Assembly (NCBI GenBank): GCA_949296075.1
Contig: CASFNG010000005.1
Coordinates: 1-64,000 of the forward strand
Direction of reading: 5' to 3'
Source of the DNA: an uncultured Parabacteroides sp.
Lineage (GTDB): Bacteria > Bacteroidota > Bacteroidia > Bacteroidales > Tannerellaceae
Length of the DNA: 64,000 nucleotides
Under the pieces are notes generated by a model. That model was not told the origin of the DNA and searched no databases. It saw only the letters and a program-made list of their open reading frames with translations. This document shows positions 1 to 7,301 of the stretch, in pieces; position 1 is the first letter of the stretch, and the number at the start of each line of letters is the position of its first letter. Made by a program: the position numbers and the translations under genes.

Positions 1-24
1 CGCATGTCACTGACCAAAAGACAT

Positions 25-134
25 TAAGGTGGCTATGGCACGGGGGATCCACCTCTTCCCATCCCGAACAGAGAAGTTAAGCCCCGTCACGCCGATGGTA
101 CTGCGTAAGAGTGGGAGAGTAGGTAGCCGCCGCT
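25..134 (+). rRNA. rrf: 5S ribosomal RNA
   Basis: This is 5S rRNA, a structural RNA of the large ribosomal subunit. The conserved core CCGAACAGAGAAGTTAAGC is present, and positions 28-35 (GGTGGCTA) pair with 124-131 (TAGCCGCC) to close the molecule as helix I. The ends are estimated from that helix. The 16S and 23S genes should lie just left of the window. Confidence 0.95.
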
Positions 135-144
135 TTTTAGAATG

Positions 145-182
145 AGGGGAGCTGTCCGTAGGAGGGCGGCTCCCCTTTTTTT
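145..182 (+). terminator. Rho-independent terminator of the rRNA operon
   Basis: GGGGAGC (146-152) pairs with GCTCCCC (169-175) and is followed by a run of seven T. It lies about ten bases after the 5S rRNA and probably ends the rRNA transcript. Confidence 0.85.
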
Positions 183-460
183 CGTGCCCTCGGGGAAGGG
201 GCGCCACCGTTCCCCCTGGATCCCTCTCCCATCCCCTCTCTCCGCCCTCCGCCTCACGCGGGCTCCCCGGATGCCTGTCCGGATTTCCGCCAGGCCTCTC
301 CCTCCCGGACACGGCATCCCCTCGTCCCCTTTGCGGTGGTACTCCTTATGCCGGGGATGCTTCCTTCCTTCTCCGGCCGGAAGGGATCCCAAGGGGCTTG
401 AGTGTCCCGTTGGCTGATGAGTCTTGCTGGCGCCTCTCCCCCAGGCCGGGGAGGGAGGCT

Positions 461-936
461 TTCCGTTATCGCCAGCTCCTATCTTTCCTTCCGCTTGCTG
501 GGTGTGTGGAGTGGGGGAATAAAAAACGTGCGGGGAGATCTCCCCGCACGTACAAAACGAATGAACTGCGTTTTGTGTTTTCCCATAGTTAAGTAAACGT
601 CATTTCACCCGTTCTTGCATACGGACGAGGATGCCGCTTAGATCTTTCCGCGTGGGAAGCCGACTTGGGGGGATAGTCCCTGACTCCGCCCTTGCCCTGT
701 CCTAAGGGAAGGTGGCTGCCCATGACTGTCGTGATGGAGAAACGTTCCCGGGCGGTGAGCCCTGCCCGTTGTCGCTTGGAAGGTTGGCTTTCTCGTCGTT
801 TAGATCCGGTTCCGGCCTCGGGAAGGCCTCTCTTGAGTGTCCTGTCCCGTGCTTCGCTTGGCGATCGATACGTTGTCTCGATCTCGCGATGCAAACGTAC
901 GGCTTATAAATGGATAAAGCTACCTTTTCCCGGTTT
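461..936. repeat. Diverged repeat, copy A
   Basis: Copy A matches copy B (1131-1460) in two blocks. Positions 461-521 match 1131-1193 (shared CTCCTATCTTTCCT and a GTGGGG-type G-rich stretch). Positions 667-936 match about 1170-1460 (shared GACTGTCGTGATGGAGAAAC, TTTAGATCCGGTTCCGGC and ACGGCTTATAAATGGATAAA). Copy A has about 145 extra bases (522-666) between the blocks, and that insert carries the palindrome. Orientation is direct. Function is unknown. Confidence 0.75.
526..551 (-). terminator. Perfect 26-bp palindrome, possible minus-strand terminator
   Basis: Positions 526-538 and 539-551 are exact reverse complements (centre GAGATCTC, arms starting ACGTGCGGGG). On the minus strand the hairpin is followed by a T6 run (the A6 run at 521-526, whose last A is also the palindrome's first base), so it has the form of a rho-independent terminator for leftward transcripts. 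The nearest leftward gene is cobC, ending at 1475. A dyad-binding site is the alternative. Confidence 0.55.
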
Positions 937-1130
937 ATTTCCGGAATTATATATTAAATAAGGTTAAATGCCGATTTTCCCTCATTTTGCTCGTGCTTAA
1001 AAACGGTTTTCCTTTTGATATACCTAAATAAAACATGGAAAATATGCTGTCCCGAAAGAGCCATAAGGCGGGGAGTCTCCTCGGGCCTTTCTTGTCGTGC
1101 CTCTGTCTTGTGGAGTGTTTTTCCCTTATC

Positions 1131-1460
1131 GTCATCTCCTATCTTTCCTGTAGCTTGCGGGACGTGTGGGGTGGGGGAAATAATCCCTGATCCGCTCTTA
1201 CCTGTTCCCTTAGGGAAGGGGACTTTCCATGACTGGACTTTTTCCATGACTGTCGTGATGGAGAAACGTTCCCGGACGGTGAGTCCCGTCCGTTGTCGCT
1301 TGGAAGGTTGGCTCTCTCGTCGTTTAGATCCGGTTCCGGCTGCGAGAGTGCCTTTGGTGCCTTGTCCCGTGCTTCGTTTGGCTGTCGATACGTTGTCTCG
1401 ATCTCGCATGACAAACGTACGGCTTATAAATGGATAAAGCTATTCTTCCCCTCTTTATTC
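1131..1460. repeat. Diverged repeat, copy B
   Basis: This is the second copy of the sequence seen at 461-936, without the palindrome-bearing insert. It contains a small internal duplication of TTCCATGACTG (near 1226 and 1242). The match stops shortly before the end of cobC. Confidence 0.75.
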
Positions 1461-1474
1461 ACAGGGAAAAAGAT

Positions 1475-2008
1475 TCATTCTATCTCTATCCGTATGACGC
1501 TTCCATAGGGTGGAATATGCCGGAATGCCTCGTCGATAGGGTACTCCTTTATATATATACGGGCGCAGGTAAGTACTCCTCCGTGCGTGAACAGGCAGAC
1601 TTTCTGAAAGCTACTTCTACGAAGCTCGTCAAGGAAGTCGCTTACCCGATGGTATTGATCCATAAACGCCTCGCCTCCGGGTGTCGGCGTATGGATCCAG
1701 TCCTTGAACCATACCTCGCCACGAGGGTCGGATGATAAAGCCTCCCAAGGCTTCATCTCCCACTCCCCGAAGTTCAACTCCTTGATCCTGTCTTCCCGGA
1801 TGGCGTCGTGGAATCCGCAATAGTCAGCTAAGCGGACGCAGCGTGAGAGCGGGCTTGTCCAGACCTTCTCGAAGGCATGGCCGTGTAAATTTTGCCTGAC
1901 AACTTCCGCTTCCTCCGCGAACGAAGGCTTCAGCGCTACGTCTGTTTGCCCGTAGGCGTAACCGGCGGGCACATCGACCGATGTATGTCGTACCAAATAA
2001 ATCTCCAT
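1475..2008 (-). CDS. cobC: Histidine phosphatase, probable alpha-ribazole phosphatase
   Basis: A 177-residue histidine phosphatase superfamily protein that probably removes the phosphate from alpha-ribazole-5'-phosphate or adenosylcobalamin-5'-phosphate, a late cobalamin step. The start is chosen at MEIYLVRHTS because the phosphohistidine motif (LVRHT) begins there. The open frame runs further upstream, but only through cobS in another frame. A second active-site histidine sits in FTHGGVL. It is the last gene of the minus-strand cobalamin operon, two bases after the cobS stop. The family assignment is secure; the exact substrate rests on the neighbours, since phosphoglycerate-mutase-like relatives look similar. 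Confidence 0.85.
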   Translation of the reverse strand: MEIYLVRHTSVDVPAGYAYGQTDVALKPSFAEEAEVVRQNLHGHAFEKVWTSPLSRCVRLADYCGFHDAIREDRIKELNFGEWEMKPWEALSSDPRGEVWFKDWIHTPTPGGEAFMDQYHRVSDFLDELRRSSFQKVCLFTHGGVLTCARIYIKEYPIDEAFRHIPPYGSVIRIEIE

Positions 2009-2010
2009 AT

Positions 2011-2760
2011 TTATGCTATTTGATGCAGAATCACGATCCCGATGTAAAAACTCAATTCGCAGAGCAGGAACGTCGCTCCGCAACAATCGCCCGTATAACC
2101 TTGTATCCTTGACTTCATGAGCGAGGTAAGCAGGTACCACACGATAAGCGGCAGCAGGCAAGCCCCGAGATAGATCAGGCTGGGGAGCCAAGCTAAAGGC
2201 AATAGCGCGCAAAATCCGCACAGCACATATTCGCTTAAAGTCATCCGGCTGTAAACCGTCTTGTTTTTCGCTTCCTCCTCTTTGCGAGCGTAAGGCAGGC
2301 GATTGATAATCATACCTGCTACCCCTTTACAGAATGGATCGCCCGCCAAGAGCGCCACTCCTGCCAACTCGATAGGCAGGCTGCTTAGCGAAAGATAAAG
2401 CATCCCGAAATAGAAGATCAATCCGATCACGCCATAACTTCCGATATGTGAGTCCTTCATGATCTCCAGGATACGGAAACGAGTGTTACCTCCTCCGAAT
2501 CCGTCGAAAAAGTCGGCAAGACCATCCTCATGCAGACAGCCTGTCACCAGCAAACGGGTAATCAAGGCACATAATACCGCCACGGAAGGGGGCAATATCA
2601 GAGAGGTCGCATAGAGGACCAAGACCGACAATCCCGCTGTCAGCCAACCTGCCAGAGGCCAAAGGCTCACGATATTCTTGAAATAGACGGCAGGTACCTC
2701 CGCCAACTTCCAGAACGGCAACCGGGTGAAGAAGATAAAGGCCGCTAAGATCCTCAACAT
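2011..2760 (-). CDS. cobS: Adenosylcobinamide-GDP ribazoletransferase (cobalamin synthase)
   Basis: A 249-residue polytopic inner-membrane enzyme that joins adenosylcobinamide-GDP with alpha-ribazole (or its phosphate) to form adenosylcobalamin (phosphate). Visible family signs are the N-terminal FFTRLP motif, the acidic HEDGLADFFDGFGGG stretch thought to bind metal, and GVAGMIINRLPYAR. Length fits the family. It begins one base after the cobT stop and ends two bases before cobC, so translation of the three is probably linked. Confidence 0.93.
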   Translation of the reverse strand: MLRILAAFIFFTRLPFWKLAEVPAVYFKNIVSLWPLAGWLTAGLSVLVLYATSLILPPSVAVLCALITRLLVTGCLHEDGLADFFDGFGGGNTRFRILEIMKDSHIGSYGVIGLIFYFGMLYLSLSSLPIELAGVALLAGDPFCKGVAGMIINRLPYARKEEEAKNKTVYSRMTLSEYVLCGFCALLPLAWLPSLIYLGACLLPLIVWYLLTSLMKSRIQGYTGDCCGATFLLCELSFYIGIVILHQIA

Positions 2761-2761
2761 A

Positions 2762-3799
2762 TCAGAAATATTTAGTGATAGAGGCCTGCTGGAAACTATG
2801 CATCTCGTTAATCATCCGAACGGCGGAGTCAAGGATCGGATAGGCGCAGATAGCCCCTGATCCCTCACCTAACCGCATTCCTAAATGCAATAAGGGATCC
2901 GCCCCTAAGAAGTCGAGCAGTCGCTTATGCCCGGCTTCGTCTCCGCAATGTCCGAATACGCAGTACGAGAGCATTTCCGGGTACAGCCGCGAGGCCGCCA
3001 ACACACAATTGGTCATGATAAAGCCATCCACGAGGATCACCATCTTCAGCTCGGCGGCACGGAGCATCCCCCCGACAGCCATCACCATCTCGTAGCCTCC
3101 GAAATAACGCATGATCTCTGTCACGCTCCCATCCCCTTTATAGTTGGCCAATGCGTGGCTCAATACCTTGTATTTATGCTGTACCCCCTCCTTGTCGAGG
3201 CCGCTTCCCGCTCCCACGCAATCGATCAGGGGTATCCCCGTGAGGCAGGTCATCCACATACTTGAGGCCGCCGTATTCCCGATCCCCATCTCGCCGAAGC
3301 TGATCACGTTGCATCCCTCTTGATGACAGTCAGACACGATGTCGGCGCCATAACGGATCGCCTGCTCCATCTCCTCCTCGGTCATCGCTGCCTCGTGTAA
3401 GAAGTTGCGGGTTCCTTTCCGGATTTTCCGGTCGATCAACTGGGGGATAGGGGGAAAGTCAAAATCCACGCCTCCGTCCACGATTTTCAGTTCAAAACCA
3501 TGCTGCCGGGCGAGGAAGCAGACACCTGCCCCCCCATTTAGGAAGTTATGGATCACCTGCCGGGTCACCTCCTTGGGCGATTTGCTCACCCCCTCGTCGG
3601 CTATGCCATGATCGGAAGCATAAATCACGTTGATTGGATGGCGCAAGGCCGGTGATAAGGTTTGCTGGATCAGTCCCACTTGCAGGGCGAGCGTCTCCAG
3701 GCGTCCTAAAGAACCTTTAGGCTTGGTCAGGTTGTCTATTTTCTCGCGCAAGGCGTTCGCGATGCCTTGATCCGGAATCTCTATATTAAATCGTATCAT
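2762..3799 (-). CDS. cobT: Nicotinate-nucleotide--dimethylbenzimidazole phosphoribosyltransferase
   Basis: A 345-residue enzyme that transfers phosphoribose from nicotinate mononucleotide to the lower-ligand base, making alpha-ribazole phosphate. Seen in the sequence: the N-terminal [11 protein letters not shown] motif, [24 protein letters not shown], and the C-terminal RLGEGSGA, which carries the family's catalytic glutamate. The start at [10 protein letters not shown] matches the usual family length of about 350; upstream codons of the open frame overlap cobU and are unlikely to be used. It lies 29 bases after cobU. Confidence 0.94.
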   Translation of the reverse strand: MIRFNIEIPDQGIANALREKIDNLTKPKGSLGRLETLALQVGLIQQTLSPALRHPINVIYASDHGIADEGVSKSPKEVTRQVIHNFLNGGAGVCFLARQHGFELKIVDGGVDFDFPPIPQLIDRKIRKGTRNFLHEAAMTEEEMEQAIRYGADIVSDCHQEGCNVISFGEMGIGNTAASSMWMTCLTGIPLIDCVGAGSGLDKEGVQHKYKVLSHALANYKGDGSVTEIMRYFGGYEMVMAVGGMLRAAELKMVILVDGFIMTNCVLAASRLYPEMLSYCVFGHCGDEAGHKRLLDFLGADPLLHLGMRLGEGSGAICAYPILDSAVRMINEMHSFQQASITKYF

Positions 3800-3828
3800 T
3801 TTTCTTTCATGTATTAGAATAATCGCTT

Positions 3829-4347
3829 TTATCCCTTGATGGTAACCGGTATGCCACTTACCATCAGTATCACCTTGTTCGCTTTCGAGGCGATATACTG
3901 GTTGATCCATCCCTGTAAATCGGTGAACCTGCGTTGCACCGGATCCATAGGTACGCCCCCCATGCCTATCTCGTTGGTCACGAAGATCAGGCACGCCTCT
4001 TGCTCTCGCAACGCGTCAAACTCCTTCTTGATGAGCGAGAGCGTCGTTTCCACGTCATCGGGGTTCTCGAAAAAGAAATTCGTGCTCCAGAGCGTCACAC
4101 AATCGATCACCACCACACGGCCGGTCAGGTCGTGCCGGCTCAAGAACTTCTCCTCCTCTATATTTGTCCATTCCGGTCCCCGGTCGCGCTGATGCCGCTC
4201 TACCCGTTGGCGGAACTCCTCATCCCATACGTGAGCGGTAGCGAGATAAACCGGATTGTCCGTCATCGACAAAGCAAGTCGCTGTGCGTAACTGCTTTTC
4301 CCGGAACGTTCACCACCGGTCACCAAGATCACCTGCTTCCCGATCAT
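3829..4347 (-). CDS. cobU: Adenosylcobinamide kinase / adenosylcobinamide-phosphate guanylyltransferase
   Basis: A 172-residue bifunctional enzyme. It phosphorylates adenosylcobinamide and then transfers GMP to give adenosylcobinamide-GDP, the substrate of CobS. The P-loop [11 protein letters not shown] is near the N-terminus, followed by [10 protein letters not shown] and the family signature [11 protein letters not shown]. Length is normal. It starts five bases after the S4-domain gene and belongs to the same minus-strand operon. Confidence 0.94.
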   Translation of the reverse strand: MIGKQVILVTGGERSGKSSYAQRLALSMTDNPVYLATAHVWDEEFRQRVERHQRDRGPEWTNIEEEKFLSRHDLTGRVVVIDCVTLWSTNFFFENPDDVETTLSLIKKEFDALREQEACLIFVTNEIGMGGVPMDPVQRRFTDLQGWINQYIASKANKVILMVSGIPVTIKG

Positions 4348-4352
4348 GGCGC

Positions 4353-4907
4353 TTAGTTGCTTCTCCTGCGTCGGGCGGCCCGTTTCGCCTTGTTGATCGG
4401 GTTGTTACGACTGGTCTTGCGCAGGGCGGCTGATTTCGGGTTGGCCGCTATCTGCTGGGCGATCGACGACTTACGGAGCGATTTCCCGACCCGCGGGGTC
4501 AGCGCGTCCCGGAGCAATTTCTCCTCGTCGATGAATTTCACCCGGCTTGGCTTCTTTCCGCCTTCCTTTAGCGCCTTTCGTGCGGCCGCGTATTTATTGA
4601 ACTTCCCATATTTCTCTTTAGGGGAGGAGGCCTCATCCCCTGTTCTCTTCGGCTTGTTTTTCCGGAGCGAGTTGATCAGCTCCCGCTCGCTCGACTCCTC
4701 CTGCTTTTCCTCCTTGATGAGAAGGGCAAGCCGAGCTACGTTCAGCTTTTCCCCATCTACGGCTACCTCATCGTTCTCGGAGATAGTCTGCCCCATACGT
4801 GCTGCCTTCCCGTTGACAGTCACCCGGCCAGTCTCGATGAATTGATCCGCTTCCCGTCGCGAGCAGACTCCCGCCTCGCTTATCAATTTGTTCAGTCTGA
4901 TTTCCAT
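4353..4907 (-). CDS. S4-domain RNA-binding protein with a basic tail
   Basis: A 184-residue protein. Residues 1-50 form an S4 RNA-binding domain (RLNKLISEAGVCSRREAD, TGRVTVNG, VAVDGE) of the kind that starts RsuA/RluB/RluF pseudouridine synthases. No pseudouridine synthase catalytic domain follows. The rest is a long Lys/Arg-rich tail ending KAKRAARRRRSN, probably disordered and RNA-binding. It sits between cbiB and cobU with gaps of 16 and 5 bases, so it is probably co-transcribed with cobalamin genes, although no role in that pathway is known. A ribosome-associated factor or a remnant of a synthase are both possible. Confidence 0.75.
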   Translation of the reverse strand: MEIRLNKLISEAGVCSRREADQFIETGRVTVNGKAARMGQTISENDEVAVDGEKLNVARLALLIKEEKQEESSERELINSLRKNKPKRTGDEASSPKEKYGKFNKYAAARKALKEGGKKPSRVKFIDEEKLLRDALTPRVGKSLRKSSIAQQIAANPKSAALRKTSRNNPINKAKRAARRRRSN

Positions 4908-4923
4908 AAGATTCTATATCACG

Positions 4924-5865
4924 TTAGATGATTACTAAAAAAAGGGAGACGATGAAACCCATCGCTATCTCCGTGTTCGAGTTCACTCGTATGGCGAGAC
5001 GGGCATCGGCGGCAGTCAGCTCGCGTTCGTTCGTCCCGATAAAAGGTTTCTCCACCGGTTTGCCGAAATAATCGTGCGTCCCTCCAAACCTGCAATCCAA
5101 TATCGCCGCCAAGGCCGCCTCCGGATAGCCCGAGTTAGGGCTTGCGTGAGCACGTCCGAAGCGTCGTACGAACGCCCGTTTCTTCCAATTGCCCGATACC
5201 AATAACATGAGGTAGGCGGTCAGTCGTGCGGGAATGAAATTAGCCGCGTCATCAATTTTCGCCGCTACCCTTCCGAACTCTCCGTACCGCTCGTTTTTGT
5301 ATCCGATCATGGAGTCGAGGGTGTTCACCATCTTGTAGGCCATCATGCCGGGCATCCCTAACAAGGCGAACCAGAACATAGGGGCTATCACGCCATCGCT
5401 CAGGTTCTCCGCCAATGTCTCCAGCGCCGCCGCCCGTATCTCCCGCGGGGACAGATTCGCTGTGTCCCTGCCCACGATCCGTGCCACCTGTCGCCGTCCC
5501 TCCTCTGTGCTTCTCTCCACGGCATCGAATACCGCTGACACCTCCCGGATCAAGGTCTTACCCGACAGCCCATAAAATACGCCGATCGCGGTCAGGAGCA
5601 TATTTAGCCCGTAAGCTATCCCTCCCGCGAGGGCGAGCAGCCCGTGGCAGATCAAATAGACACCCATTATCAGGAAGACCGCGAGGCAGGCACCTTTCAG
5701 TACCCGCATGGATCCTCGGTTCAGCGCTTTCTCGCCTATACTGATCGCCTTGCCGAACCACACGATAGGATGCGGCCAGTTCTCCGGATCGCCGAGCCAG
5801 CGGTCGGCCAACCAGCCTCCCCAGAAAGGCGCGGCCTTCAAGAACGAAATGGCGTAGTAGTACAT
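4924..5865 (-). CDS. cbiB: Adenosylcobinamide-phosphate synthase
   Basis: A 313-residue integral membrane protein that attaches the aminopropanol arm to adenosylcobyric acid. Family marks are the N-terminal DRWLGDPENWPHPIVWFG, the central ENLSDGVIAPMFW, the MVNTLDSMIGYKNERY segment, and RAHASPNSGYPEAALA. Length is typical. It is the first gene of the cbiB, S4, cobU, cobT, cobS, cobC series. No cobalamin riboswitch could be recognised in the roughly 240 bases upstream. Also known as cobD in other naming schemes. Confidence 0.94.
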   Translation of the reverse strand: MYYYAISFLKAAPFWGGWLADRWLGDPENWPHPIVWFGKAISIGEKALNRGSMRVLKGACLAVFLIMGVYLICHGLLALAGGIAYGLNMLLTAIGVFYGLSGKTLIREVSAVFDAVERSTEEGRRQVARIVGRDTANLSPREIRAAALETLAENLSDGVIAPMFWFALLGMPGMMAYKMVNTLDSMIGYKNERYGEFGRVAAKIDDAANFIPARLTAYLMLLVSGNWKKRAFVRRFGRAHASPNSGYPEAALAAILDCRFGGTHDYFGKPVEKPFIGTNERELTAADARLAIRVNSNTEIAMGFIVSLFLVII

Positions 5866-6011
5866 GACGGTATCTATTTGGCCACAAAATTAGCTAAAAA
5901 AAGAACACGCCGGGTGCGCGATCCCTACTTCCTCCGATTTTCGAGAAGAATTACTTCCCCGGTACTTTACCTATTGTATGGGGGGGCGGATCTGCGGATT
6001 TGTATAAAACG

Positions 6012-6049
6012 AAAGAACTCGATACGCATCCATGCGTACCGAGTTCTTT
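6012..6049 (-). terminator. Hairpin terminator after the OmpA-family gene
   Basis: AAAGAACTCGATACGCAT (6012-6029) pairs with ATGCGTACCGAGTTCTTT (6032-6049) with one G-T type mismatch. It lies about 55 bases after the stop of the minus-strand OmpA-like gene and upstream of cbiB, separating the two units. The T-run on the minus strand is imperfect (TTTCGTTTT). Confidence 0.75.
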
Positions 6050-6104
6050 ATAATATATGATCCCTTCGCTATTTCAATATTTCGCTATAATCCGTCACGA
6101 ATGC

Positions 6105-7301
6105 TTAATGGCTGTTTGCTCCCGGGATATTGTTCCAATACTCCATATTCGCGATGAGCTCAACGGTGATCTTCCGATCCCCTCTGCGGGCGTTGTCCGA
6201 GGCGGAGGGATCTACGATCGCGATCTTCTTCCCGATGCCTCTCCATTTCAGCATATCGGCCGGCACATCCCGCTTGATTAGCGCTTTCACTACCTCGTGC
6301 GCCCGGTTCTCCGATAATTCCTGGTTGAAGGCATCCGATCCGCGCGAGTCGGTCTGGCCTGTTATCAGGTAATGGCGTGAGGTATCTTTCAGGAATGTCT
6401 CCGCGATCTTGTCTAATGTCTCTTCCGAGAGAGACGAGATCTGGTAACTGTCGAAATCGAAATAGATTTGGTCGAACAGCTCCGCGAGCCCGATTGTCAC
6501 TACCGTCTCTACCGGTTTCTCCACGACTTTTTCCACCACTTTCTCTACCACACGGTCGACGGGCTTCTCTACATACCGTACTACCGGTCTCGGTTTCTTC
6601 GACTCTCCTCCGATACGCCATATCAGGCGCGCCGTGCCTTGCAGGGAATTTGCCACGTGTTTGTACGGCATTAGCAGATAATCCGCTTGCAGGCCGACTC
6701 CTATGCGGTCGTTCAGCCAGAAGTTGATACCTCCGCCCAAAGAGATCGGGACAAGGTGTTTCTTGTCGCGTCCCTCCTTATTCCCGTAGTTGCTCAATAC
6801 CCACGACATCTCGTCGGGAGCCAATCCCTCGCTTCCTTCGTATAATATCTGGAAGTCCTTATACATATAATTGGCTCCCGCCCGCAGATAAGGATCTACG
6901 TACTTGGATTTGAAATATTCGCCCAAGCGCCATTGCAAGCCTACGCCCGCCATCGCCATCCATTTGTTCTTCCCGTCAACCGACTTATTGGTTATCCCGA
7001 AGTCGGCTTGCAGGTCTAAGAAGAAGTGCTTGTTCAGCTCGCGGGCGGCATAGATACCCCCTCCCCATACGGCATGGTTCAAGTCGAGATCGAACGCGTA
7101 GCCGTTGTCTAATTGGCTGAAATTGCTGAATCCTATGCGGCTGAACTGGAATACGTTTCCTCCCAGTCCGATTTCCCATGCCTTCTTGTCTTTATTCTCC
7201 GTGGCGAGTGTATCGCCGTCAAGCTCCTGCGCTCCTATGGAAGGGGCGCACAAGAGGAAAGATAAGGTGATATATGATAGTAGTTTCATTTGTTTAATCA
7301 T
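6105..7301 (-). CDS. OmpA-family outer membrane protein
   Basis: A protein of up to 398 residues, with a signal peptide (LLSYITLSFLLCAPSIGA), an N-terminal beta-barrel region (about 35-230), a short V/E/K/P-rich linker (repeated VEKVVEKP-type units near 250), and a C-terminal OmpA peptidoglycan-binding domain (IYFDFDSYQIS and TDSRGSDAFNQELSENRA). It probably anchors the outer membrane to peptidoglycan. The start at 7301 overlaps the upstream surface-protein frame by eight bases; the internal ATG at 7289 (MKLLSY) would leave a four-base gap and is equally plausible. It is likely co-transcribed with the upstream gene. Confidence 0.9.
   Translation of the reverse strand: MIKQMKLLSYITLSFLLCAPSIGAQELDGDTLATENKDKKAWEIGLGGNVFQFSRIGFSNFSQLDNGYAFDLDLNHAVWGGGIYAARELNKHFFLDLQADFGITNKSVDGKNKWMAMAGVGLQWRLGEYFKSKYVDPYLRAGANYMYKDFQILYEGSEGLAPDEMSWVLSNYGNKEGRDKKHLVPISLGGGINFWLNDRIGVGLQADYLLMPYKHVANSLQGTARLIWRIGGESKKPRPVVRYVEKPVDRVVEKVVEKVVEKPVETVVTIGLAELFDQIYFDFDSYQISSLSEETLDKIAETFLKDTSRHYLITGQTDSRGSDAFNQELSENRAHEVVKALIKRDVPADMLKWRGIGKKIAIVDPSASDNARRGDRKITVELIANMEYWNNIPGANSH

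Larger units (their letters stand above)
183..1474. other. Long non-coding region between the 5S rRNA and cobC
   Basis: About 1.3 kb without a credible gene. From 183 to about 460 the plus strand is strongly pyrimidine-rich and nothing is recognised. From 461 to 1460 it holds two diverged copies of one sequence and a perfect palindrome, listed separately. Short minus-strand open frames inside the two copies share similar translations, but this follows from the repeat itself and does not show that they are coding. Confidence 0.6.

Noticed and set aside
589..1409. Minus-strand open frames at 589-894 and 954-1409 with similar translations
   Set aside because: The similarity is due to the DNA repeat. 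Neither has a credible start context or family match, and the changes between copies look non-coding.
5866..6104. Cobalamin riboswitch upstream of cbiB
   Set aside because: The space before the gene is short and holds a terminator hairpin; no B12-box-like or riboswitch core could be recognised.
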